DNA of 5,491 bases, taken from positions 1 through 5,491 of the forward strand of contig JAGQRA010000267.1 of the NCBI GenBank assembly GCA_020425885.1, written 5' to 3'. The notes below the pieces were generated by a model. It was not told the origin of the DNA, made no database searches, and worked only from the letters and a program-made list of their open reading frames with translations. The DNA comes from Planctomycetota bacterium (GTDB taxonomy: Bacteria; Planctomycetota; UBA1135; UBA2386). Both the position numbers and the translations under genes were made by a program. Below, in pieces: positions 1 to 5,491 of this stretch (the first letter of the stretch is position 1; each line of letters starts with the position of its first letter).

Positions 1-969
1 CCCGCGACCTCCGCCTCTCCCGCCACCGCCGATTCCTCCCAGAGCCAGCTCCACGTTCGGTTTGCGCCGAGCCCCACCGGCTACCTCCACGTCGGCGGCG
101 CCCGCACCGCGCTCTTCAACTGGCTGCTCGCGCGCCAGCAGGGCGGCAAGTTCTCGCTCCGCATTGAGGACACCGACGCCGAGCGCTCCACCGAGGAAGC
201 GGTCGAGCAGATCCTCGACGCGCTCCGCTGGCTCGGCCTCGACTGGGACGGCGAGCCGGTGCTGCAGAGCGAACGGCTCGATCGCTACCGGCAGGCGATC
301 GACCGCCTCGCCGCCGCCGGCCGGGTCTATCCCTGCATCTGCACGCGCAAGGAGGTCGACGAGGCGGCCTCGGCGCCGCACGAAAGCATCGACGACGGTC
401 CGGTCTATCCCGGCACCTGTCGCGGCCGCTTCGCCGACGTCGCCGAGGCACGGGCGGCGACCGGACGCGAGCCGGCGTTGCGCTTCCGCGTCGACACCGA
501 TGCGGTGCCGTTCGACGACGGCTGCCGCGGCGCGCAGGCCGGTCGTATCGCCGGCGACTTCGTCGTGCAGAAGCGCGACGGCGGCCCGGCCTACCAGCTC
601 GCCGTCGTCACCGACGACGCCGCGCAGGGGGTCACCGAGGTCGTTCGCGGCGACGATCTGCTGCCGAGCACGCCGCGCCAGCTGCTGTTGTATCGCGCGC
701 TCGGTCTCGACGAACCGCGTTTCCACCACGTGCCGCTGGTCGTCGGCGGCGACGGTCTGCGGCTCGCCAAGCGCCACGGCGACACCTCGCTGCGTTGGTT
801 CCGCGAACGGGGCGTCAGCGCCGACGCGGTCGTCGGCCACCTCGCCTTCCTGTGCGGTATGCGCGAACGCGGCAGCCGCAGCATGCCTCGTGACCTGCTG
901 CCGGGTTTCGACCTGCGGCGGCTGCCGCGCGATCCGGTTCGCGGGGACGAGCACGGGCTGGTGGGGTGA
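1..969 (+). CDS. gluQ: Glutamyl-Q tRNA(Asp) synthetase (GluQ-RS), 5'-truncated by window edge
   Basis: This cytosolic GluRS paralogue activates glutamate with ATP and attaches it to queuosine at position 34 of tRNA(Asp). It lacks the anticodon-binding half of true GluRS. Residues are numbered from the first visible codon, because no ATG, GTG or TTG occurs in frame before the catalytic core and the start lies left of the window. The class I HIGH-type signature is PSPTGYLHVGG at residues 23-33 (bases 67-99), followed by IEDTD at 55-59. A zinc site Cys112-x-Cys114-x21-Tyr136-x3-Cys140 matches the GluQ-RS pattern and argues against ordinary GluRS. VRGDDLL (from 215) and the KMSKS-equivalent LAKRHGDTS (255-263) follow. 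The protein ends at a TGA after about 322 visible residues, close to the usual ~300 of GluQ-RS and far short of the ~470 of GluRS. At least 17 Ala/Ser/Thr/Pro-rich residues precede the core, so the N-terminus is extended or fused. The gene converges on the membrane-protein gene, with 22 bases between them. Confidence 0.93.
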   Translation, partial: PATSASPATADSSQSQLHVRFAPSPTGYLHVGGARTALFNWLLARQQGGKFSLRIEDTDAERSTEEAVEQILDALRWLGLDWDGEPVLQSERLDRYRQAIDRLAAAGRVYPCICTRKEVDEAASAPHESIDDGPVYPGTCRGRFADVAEARAATGREPALRFRVDTDAVPFDDGCRGAQAGRIAGDFVVQKRDGGPAYQLAVVTDDAAQGVTEVVRGDDLLPSTPRQLLLYRALGLDEPRFHHVPLVVGGDGLRLAKRHGDTSLRWFRERGVSADAVVGHLAFLCGMRERGSRSMPRDLLPGFDLRRLPRDPVRGDEHGLVG

Positions 970-986
970 TCGTCGGTGCGATCACC
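965..986. terminator. Hairpin between convergent genes, probable bidirectional terminator
   Basis: GGTGATCG (965-972) and CGATCACC (979-986) form a perfect 8-bp stem with a 6-base loop. The stem includes the gluQ stop codon and lies just past the stop of the opposite gene. Neither strand has a clear T-run after the stem, so it is not a textbook intrinsic terminator. The role is inferred from its position between two converging genes. Alternative pairings with copies at 991-997 and 998-1003 are possible. Confidence 0.45.
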
Positions 987-991
987 ATCCA

Positions 992-2086
992 TCACCCGTG
1001 ATCCGCCGAGCTGCTCGGTTCGTACCTGCCGACCGGCAACTCGAACGCCAGGTTGTCGTTGCCGCGCGGGTCATCGTTCGCTGCCGTCACGAACCACAAC
1101 TTCTCGCGACCAGGATCGGAAGCGGGGAGCTCGGGCACCGCTGGCAGTTCGATCTCGAACTCGACCGGTGTGGGCCGCCCGCCGGCATCCCAGCGTGCGC
1201 GCCAGGTCTCGTACCACGTGGTGCGGGCATGATCACCGGCCCCGACGACATGGCACTCGACGCAGCGCAGATGAATCGCCCTGACACGGAACGGTCCCCG
1301 CTCGCACACCAGGCGTACTCGCGTCGGATTGCCGATCCTGATCGGCAGCTGCGCGGTCACCAGCTCGGCGACGCCGTAACGATGGAACGAACGGCGGTGC
1401 GGCAGTGCCTTGCCGATCAGGTAGATCAGCGGCGGCAGACCGAGACCCATCGGGATCCACGCGGTCACATCGGCGACCCCGGAGTCGGCGATCCCGAACG
1501 GTGTGGAGAGGACCAGGGCAGCCGCGACGCCGAGCCCCGTCAGCTGGACGTCCGACCAACGCGAACCGATCTGTCGTAGCTGCTCGCCGTTCGGCGTGGG
1601 ATGGAGCAGTCGCCGCGAGAGGTGGCGCAACCAGAACGCTTCCCAAAGCAGGCCGCCCGACAACAGCAGCCACAGTGCCGTGCCATGCGGGCCGTAGCCG
1701 GCGAACATCGCGACGAGGACAGCGCCGAGCGCGAAGGCCCCGAACAGGCGCGCTCCCGGGACGAGCTGCGCCAAGGGGATCCTGGTCGGCAGCGGCGGCT
1801 CGGCCACTTCCTGCTGCATGGCAACCGGCCGCAGCACGCCATCGGTCGTGGTGACGTCGGGCAGCGCCACCTGCTGCGCGCGTCGCAGGCGACGGCCCAG
1901 CCAGAGGAAGGCAAAGACCGCGGCGGCGAAGACGAACCCGGCGAGGATCATCAACAACAGACCCTGCTGTCGATCCGTGTCGGTCGTATCGGGACCGAAG
2001 CGAAGCAGGGCGCCGAGCACGCCGTAGGCGGCGGCGACCGCTGCGAGCAGCAAGAGCGCGAGTTGCAGGATCGCTTGCAGCAGCAT
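992..2086 (-). CDS. Six-helix membrane protein with arrestin-like C-terminal domain, function unknown
   Basis: This is a 364-residue protein of unknown function. Hydrophobic segments lie near residues 5-28, 43-63, 114-131, 136-153, 182-198 and 207-225. Basic clusters GRRLRRA (64-70), RHLSRR (154-159) and PHRRSFHR (229-236) put both termini in the cytoplasm by the positive-inside rule. The last ~125 residues are soluble and beta-rich. They contain VRAIHLRCVECHVVGAG (268-284), an aromatic WYETW (291-295), PVEFEIELP (307-315), PASDP (321-325) and a closing FELPV (348-352). This order resembles the arrestin-like beta-sandwich tail of some DUF3592-type membrane proteins, an assignment made from pattern memory and not from a search. 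The ATG at 2086 is chosen because it begins the first membrane helix. The frame stays open to 2305, but that extension is arginine-rich and overlaps the kinase gene. A weak AGGA lies about 14 bases upstream, so translation may depend on the preceding gene. The kinase stop is 25 bases upstream on the same strand, suggesting co-transcription and a shared membrane role. Confidence 0.85.
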   Translation of the reverse strand: MLLQAILQLALLLLAAVAAAYGVLGALLRFGPDTTDTDRQQGLLLMILAGFVFAAAVFAFLWLGRRLRRAQQVALPDVTTTDGVLRPVAMQQEVAEPPLPTRIPLAQLVPGARLFGAFALGAVLVAMFAGYGPHGTALWLLLSGGLLWEAFWLRHLSRRLLHPTPNGEQLRQIGSRWSDVQLTGLGVAAALVLSTPFGIADSGVADVTAWIPMGLGLPPLIYLIGKALPHRRSFHRYGVAELVTAQLPIRIGNPTRVRLVCERGPFRVRAIHLRCVECHVVGAGDHARTTWYETWRARWDAGGRPTPVEFEIELPAVPELPASDPGREKLWFVTAANDDPRGNDNLAFELPVGRYEPSSSADHG

Positions 2087-2111
2087 GCTCGACTCGCGGT
2101 TCCTGCTGTCG

Positions 2112-5081
2112 TCAGTCCTTGGCGGGCGCGATCGCGGTCGGTGCCGCGATGCCGAACGGCGCGGTCCGCGCGGCGAGCCGCTGCGTCGCCGCGCGCAGCT
2201 CGGCCAGGTCGCCGGCCGCGGCCGTTGCCTCGACGTGCGACAGCGCGGTGCGCCAGCTGTCCTCGGCGAACGACCGCAGCGCCGCGGCGTCGTCACCGCG
2301 TGCAAGCTGCGCGACGGCGATGAGCGCCTCGGCGAACCGGTCGTGCCACGACGTCGCCTCGAACCCGGGCGCCGCCGCCACCGCTTCCCGTACCGTCGCC
2401 AGCAGTTCCTCGGTCGCGGCCTGCGAAGCTGCCGGCAGCATTCGGGCGCGGTTCGAGAGCTCGGTCAACGTGCTGGCCCTGGTCGCGGCGATCGCCGGAC
2501 TGCCGAGCAACCACGGGCTCGCGGCCCAGCCGGCGACGACCACGGTGAGCGCCGTCGCCAATGCGGCGATCAGGACCCGCCTGCGGTTGCGTTCCTTGCG
2601 CGCGCGCTCGGCCTGACGCCGTTCCTCGTCGCGCTGACACTGCTCGGCCACGGTGCGCCAGTGTTCGAGCACGCGCAGCAGTCGCCCGGGAGGCGCGTCG
2701 CCGTACTCGCTGGCCTTCGCCGCCGTCTCGAGCCGGTCGAGGGTCTGGCGGGCGAGCCTGAGTCGCTCGCCGGGTTCCTCGGTGGCGTCGAACTCGGTCT
2801 CGGCGACGCCGGCCTGTTCGAGTGTCATCTGCAGCTCGACCTCGCGCAGATCGCGCGTGTAGAGCGCCGCGCGTTCGGCCGGCAGATTGAGGGCGAGGAA
2901 GTGCAGGTAGTCGCGGCGTTCGGCGAGCACCTGGTGACGCTGGCTGAAGCTGCTGGCGGCGTCGTCCTGCAGCAGGCCGTAGCGCGTGCCGAGTTCGACG
3001 TTGCGGCGCACGGCGACGTCGATCGCCTCCTTCTGCCGCTTCGCCTCCTCGAGCCGCGCCTGCAGCCTCTCGGCTTCGACCACCTCCGCCTCGTCGCCCG
3101 GGCTCAATCCGGCGACGGCGCGTTCCATGTCGAACAGGCCGGTGGTCCAGTGGCCGCGCGCCATCGCCTGCTCGGCGCCCTGGGCCAGGCGGTCGCGCGT
3201 CGCCCGGGCCTGCTCGAACTTGAGCCGCATCGATTCGATGGCGTCGAGCAGGCGGCTGCGCGGCCGTTCGGGTCGATCGACGAGGGCCTCGAGGATGCGG
3301 AACGTGTCGAGCCGGCCGAGCGTGACCTGCAGTGGGCGCACGGGCACCGGCACCGCGGCGAGCTGCTTGCCGGCCTTGGCGACCAGCTCCCAGGCCAGAT
3401 CCGAGGCGTGCATCAGGGCATTGCTGAGCGCGTCGAGCGCCGGTCCCGAGCGCACGTAGAGATGCGGGAACTCCTCGGCCAGGTTGATCAGCGCGACCTG
3501 CAGGCTGCGCAGCCCGAGCGGCGCCGTCTGCAGGTCCTCGGTCGTCGGCCGGAAGCTTGTCCTGGTGCATGCCGCGACCAGCTGCAGCAGGGGTTCGAGG
3601 GCGCTCTTGTCCCACAGCTGGGCCATGCGTTCGACGTTCGGCGAGGCGCAGGCCATGCGGTCGAGGTAGAAGGCGAGGCGGTGCAGCTGATCGCGACGGC
3701 GCGCGGCGGTCGGCGACGAGCCTCCGTACTGCTGCGCCATGGCGTCGATCGCGGCCTCGGCCGCGCGCAGGTCGAACCGTTCTTCGGCCGCGTCGATAGC
3801 GGCGGTCGCCGCGTCGAGCTCGATGCGGGCATCGTCGATCTGTTGCAGCAGGCGCTCGAGGAAGGCCCGCGGGTCGCGTTGCAGCAGGCCGACGGTGCGG
3901 CGGTCGTGAGCCCCCGGGATCGGGCCGTTGGCCGGCAGTCGACGCAGCGAATCGGCGAGCCCGATGGCATCGTCGAGCCAGCGCGCCGCCAGCTCGAACT
4001 GCTCGCCGCGCTGGTGCGCCGCCACCGTTTCGGCGGTCGCGGCCAGCGATTCCCGGGCCGCGGTCGCGACGGCGATGCGCCAGCGCAGCAGCGGCTGGTG
4101 GCGCGGAAACCAGCGCAGCGCGCGTCGGACCCGATGGAGTGCGAGCAGCTGGCCGGCCGGGGTCTCGGGCACCGCATCGGGAATCGTCAACAGGTCGGGC
4201 ACATGGGCCAGCACCCGTCGTTGGCGTTGCGCCAGCCGCCGCATCTGCGAGTAACGCGGCAGATCGCTGACGAACTCGAGCCGTTCGCCGCCGGCGATCC
4301 GGGCCAGCAACTGCTCTTCGTGATCGTCACCGAGGCGATGCGCGAGCTTGTCCAGCGTTGCCGCGGCCGCCGTGGCGGTCGGTCGTCGGGCGGGATCGGC
4401 TGCCGTGCAGGCGGCGAGGAACTGCTCGAGTTCGCCGTCCTGCGGCAGCCGTGCCTCGTCGGCCCCGCCATCGAGCAGCCAACGCAGGGTCGCGCCGAGG
4501 CCGAAGACGTCGAGCGCTGCGGCGGCCGCACAACCTTGCGTTGCCTCGGGAGCCGCGAAGCCGTGGGTCCCGGTCGGGGTCGCACTCGCGCCGGCGTGAC
4601 CGCTCGCGATCGGTCGGGCATGCTCGAAATCGAGCAGCAGTGTCGTGTCGTCGGTGGCGAGGAGGTTCTGCGGCTTGATGTCGCCGTGGCAGAGGCCGTG
4701 CGGCGCGGCCGTCACCTGCTCGGCGTGCAGCCTGGCCAGGGTGTGCGCGACCGGAGCGAGCAGTGCCGCGGCGCGGGCCGCCGGGATCGCGCCTTCCGCG
4801 AGGACGATCTGGCCGAGGTCGGTGCCCTCGTGCCACGCGATCCGAATGCACGGCAGATTGGTCTCGGCATCGGTCTCGACGCCGATGTAATCGACCACGC
4901 CCGGGCCGGCCGCGGCCTGACCCGACGCCGCTTCCCGCTCCGCATCGGCGAGCGAGCCGCGCTCGAACAGCTTGCACACGACTCGCCGACCGGTGGCGGC
5001 ATCCGTCGAAACGAACACGGAACGGTCGGGCGAGCAGTGAACGAGCCGGTCGGCGCCAGTGGTGGTGGCGTTTCGGGCCAT
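2112..5081 (-). CDS. Hanks-type Ser/Thr protein kinase with long helical region and C-terminal transmembrane anchor
   Basis: This 989-residue protein should transfer phosphate from ATP to Ser/Thr residues of unknown partners. The kinase domain spans about residues 10-245: VVCKLF with ATP-binding Lys37, a candidate helix-C Glu48 or Glu50, the catalytic loop HGDIKPQN (132-139, Asp134, Lys136, Asn139), the metal-binding Asp151 in DFE, APE (177-179), DVFGLG (191-196) and RRP (232-234). The catalytic residues are kept, but HRD reads HGD, DFG reads DFE, and no clear glycine-rich loop is visible. Residues ~246-830 are mostly helical and charged, with a coiled-coil-like stretch around 663-693. One transmembrane helix lies at 836-858 after a basic ERNRRR, followed by a 130-residue tail that should face outside the cytoplasm. 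The ATG at 5081 is the first start in the frame and leaves just enough sequence for the N-lobe. No good ribosome binding site precedes it. It appears to lead an operon with the membrane-protein gene and is divergent from the FHA-like gene. The substrate and signal cannot be read from the sequence. Confidence 0.92.
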   Translation of the reverse strand: MARNATTTGADRLVHCSPDRSVFVSTDAATGRRVVCKLFERGSLADAEREAASGQAAAGPGVVDYIGVETDAETNLPCIRIAWHEGTDLGQIVLAEGAIPAARAAALLAPVAHTLARLHAEQVTAAPHGLCHGDIKPQNLLATDDTTLLLDFEHARPIASGHAGASATPTGTHGFAAPEATQGCAAAAALDVFGLGATLRWLLDGGADEARLPQDGELEQFLAACTAADPARRPTATAAAATLDKLAHRLGDDHEEQLLARIAGGERLEFVSDLPRYSQMRRLAQRQRRVLAHVPDLLTIPDAVPETPAGQLLALHRVRRALRWFPRHQPLLRWRIAVATAARESLAATAETVAAHQRGEQFELAARWLDDAIGLADSLRRLPANGPIPGAHDRRTVGLLQRDPRAFLERLLQQIDDARIELDAATAAIDAAEERFDLRAAEAAIDAMAQQYGGSSPTAARRRDQLHRLAFYLDRMACASPNVERMAQLWDKSALEPLLQLVAACTRTSFRPTTEDLQTAPLGLRSLQVALINLAEEFPHLYVRSGPALDALSNALMHASDLAWELVAKAGKQLAAVPVPVRPLQVTLGRLDTFRILEALVDRPERPRSRLLDAIESMRLKFEQARATRDRLAQGAEQAMARGHWTTGLFDMERAVAGLSPGDEAEVVEAERLQARLEEAKRQKEAIDVAVRRNVELGTRYGLLQDDAASSFSQRHQVLAERRDYLHFLALNLPAERAALYTRDLREVELQMTLEQAGVAETEFDATEEPGERLRLARQTLDRLETAAKASEYGDAPPGRLLRVLEHWRTVAEQCQRDEERRQAERARKERNRRRVLIAALATALTVVVAGWAASPWLLGSPAIAATRASTLTELSNRARMLPAASQAATEELLATVREAVAAAPGFEATSWHDRFAEALIAVAQLARGDDAAALRSFAEDSWRTALSHVEATAAAGDLAELRAATQRLAARTAPFGIAAPTAIAPAKD

Positions 5082-5098
5082 GAAACGGGATCGGGCAG

Positions 5099-5115
5099 GA
5101 AGCGGTCGGCGCTTC
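5099..5115 (-). other. Small inverted repeat in the kinase mRNA leader
   Basis: GAAGCG (5099-5104) and CGCTTC (5110-5115) can form a 6-bp stem with a 5-base loop. It ends 17 bases before the kinase ATG, inside the leader predicted from the upstream promoter. It could affect translation initiation, but a stem this short is expected by chance in GC-rich DNA. Confidence 0.2.
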
Positions 5116-5158
5116 GGAGCAGTCAGGTCTGCCTCGTGGTGCGAAGGCAGGGTGTCGA

Positions 5159-5187
5159 ATGATATCGCCTCGGGCTCGTCATGGCAC
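5159..5187 (-). promoter_or_regulatory. Candidate sigma-70-type promoter for the kinase operon
   Basis: Read on the minus strand, GTGCCA (5187-5182) matches four of six bases of the -35 consensus. TATCAT (5164-5159) matches five of six of the -10 consensus, and the spacer is 17 bases. This AT-richer patch stands out in the GC-rich surroundings. Transcription would start near 5152, giving a leader of about 70 bases before the kinase ATG. The consensus used is that of E. coli and may not hold for this host. Confidence 0.4.
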
Positions 5188-5214
5188 GGGGCGACGGATT
5201 TCCGACAGTGTGCG

Positions 5215-5221
5215 GGTGGAG
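5215..5221 (+). promoter_or_regulatory. Ribosome binding site deciding the start of the FHA-like gene
   Basis: GGTGGAG (5215-5221), with core GGAG at 5218-5221, lies 10 bases before the ATG at 5232. The other in-frame ATGs, at 5181 and 5250, lack a comparable site, so this motif favours 5232 as the start. Confidence 0.5.
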
Positions 5222-5231
5222 TTGTAGACTC

Positions 5232-5491
5232 ATGGCAACAATCCGCCGCATGCCAGTAAGCCTCGAAGTCACCGACCGGTCAGGATCTCGCGAACTCGAG
5301 ATCGCGGCCGAGTCGTTCTGGATCGGGGGGGCGAGGTCGGGCTGCGAGGTCGTGATCGATGTCCCCGGTGTCTTCGGCCGCCTGATCGAGGTCGCGGCCG
5401 ACGACCGCGGCCGGCTGCGGGTTCGGGCCGAGCCGGGACTGCCGTTCCCGGTGCGCTGCGCGACGGGCAACGTCGGCGGCCGGTTCGAGAG
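5232..5491 (+). CDS. FHA-like domain protein with degenerate phosphothreonine site, N-terminal part only
   Basis: Eighty-six codons are visible and the frame is open at the right edge, so total length and any further domains are unknown. The N-terminus follows the FHA pattern: strands around SLEVTD (10-15) and ELEIAAE (21-27), the FWIGG turn (29-33), then CEVVIDVPGV (38-47) and RLIEVAADDRGRLRVRAEPG (50-69). Canonical FHA domains bind phosphothreonine through the Arg of an IGR motif and a later Ser-x2-His. Here those positions read Gly33, Phe48 and Leu51, so normal phosphopeptide binding is doubtful while the fold looks kept. A run of seven G (5325-5331) encodes the GG, but the frame is sensible on both sides, so a frameshift is unlikely. 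The start at 5232 follows a GGAG. ATG 5250 gives MPVSLEV, also a natural domain start, and ATG 5181 is possible but lacks a ribosome binding site. It is transcribed away from the kinase gene, which suggests a shared signalling role. Confidence 0.7.
   Translation, partial: MATIRRMPVSLEVTDRSGSRELEIAAESFWIGGARSGCEVVIDVPGVFGRLIEVAADDRGRLRVRAEPGLPFPVRCATGNVGGRFE

Noticed and set aside
1250..1264. A CXXCH haem c motif (CVECH, residues 275-279) in the membrane protein
   Set aside because: It occurs once, in a tail predicted to be cytoplasmic by the positive-inside rule, while c-type haem is attached outside the cytoplasm. The surrounding pattern fits the beta strands of the arrestin-like domain.
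62..1579. A 505-residue open frame on the plus strand across gluQ and the junction
   Set aside because: It runs out of frame through the clear GluQ-RS gene and then antisense through the membrane-protein gene. Its product is low-complexity Arg/Ser/Ala/Pro sequence typical of shadow frames in GC-rich DNA.
2087..2305. A 73-residue upstream extension of the membrane-protein gene to an ATG at 2305
   Set aside because: The extension lies inside the kinase gene, is rich in Arg, Pro and Ser, and would place a basic segment before the first membrane helix. The ATG at 2086 begins that helix directly.
2085..5162. A 1025-residue open frame on the plus strand covering the whole kinase gene
   Set aside because: Its codons align base for base with the kinase codons. 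Stops there would need TTA, CTA or TCA codons in the kinase, which are rare at this G+C. The antisense protein is Arg/Gly/Gln-rich with no recognisable motif, while the kinase frame has conserved catalytic motifs in the right order.
5325..5331. Possible frameshift at a run of seven G in the FHA-like gene
   Set aside because: The FHA-like pattern continues in the same frame before and after the run, so no shift is needed to explain the sequence.
2112..5491. Type VI secretion phosphorylation pathway (PpkA/Fha type)
   Set aside because: Kinase plus FHA is suggestive, but no phosphatase, secretion component or VWA domain is visible in the window, so the assignment has no support here.

Overview
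The window comes from a very GC-rich bacterial chromosome (by eye about two thirds G+C or more, with strong G/C preference at third codon positions). A zinc-site GluQ-RS, a Hanks-type kinase with a transmembrane anchor and an FHA-like gene suggest a Gram-negative with rich Ser/Thr signalling, for example Planctomycetota or a high-GC proteobacterium. The sequence alone does not settle the phylum. I see no tRNA, rRNA, CRISPR array, insertion sequence or integration site, so this looks like ordinary chromosomal gene content.

Layout: (1) Positions 1-969, plus strand, hold the 3' part of a glutamyl-Q tRNA(Asp) synthetase gene whose start lies left of the window. (2) Positions 965-1003 are a small convergent junction full of inverted repeats, probably the transcription stop for both flanking genes. 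(3) Positions 2086-992, minus strand, encode a six-helix membrane protein with an arrestin-like beta-rich tail. (4) Positions 5081-2112, minus strand, encode a 989-residue Hanks-type protein kinase with a very long helical middle region, one transmembrane helix near residue 840 and a 130-residue far-side tail. Genes 4 and 3 are 25 bases apart and run in the same direction, so they probably form an operon. (5) Positions 5082-5231 are a divergent intergenic region with a reasonable promoter for the kinase and a ribosome binding site for the gene on the right. (6) From 5232 to the right edge, plus strand, starts a protein with an FHA-like N-terminus that has lost the residues expected to bind phosphothreonine.

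The kinase, the membrane protein and the FHA-like protein form a plausible membrane-associated phosphorylation module: a kinase operon transcribed divergently from a protein with a phosphopeptide-module fold. No substrate, signal or output can be read from the window. The GluQ-RS gene is a separate tRNA-modification gene that converges on the operon. The most unusual points are the architecture of the kinase and the degenerate FHA-like domain encoded head-to-head with it.
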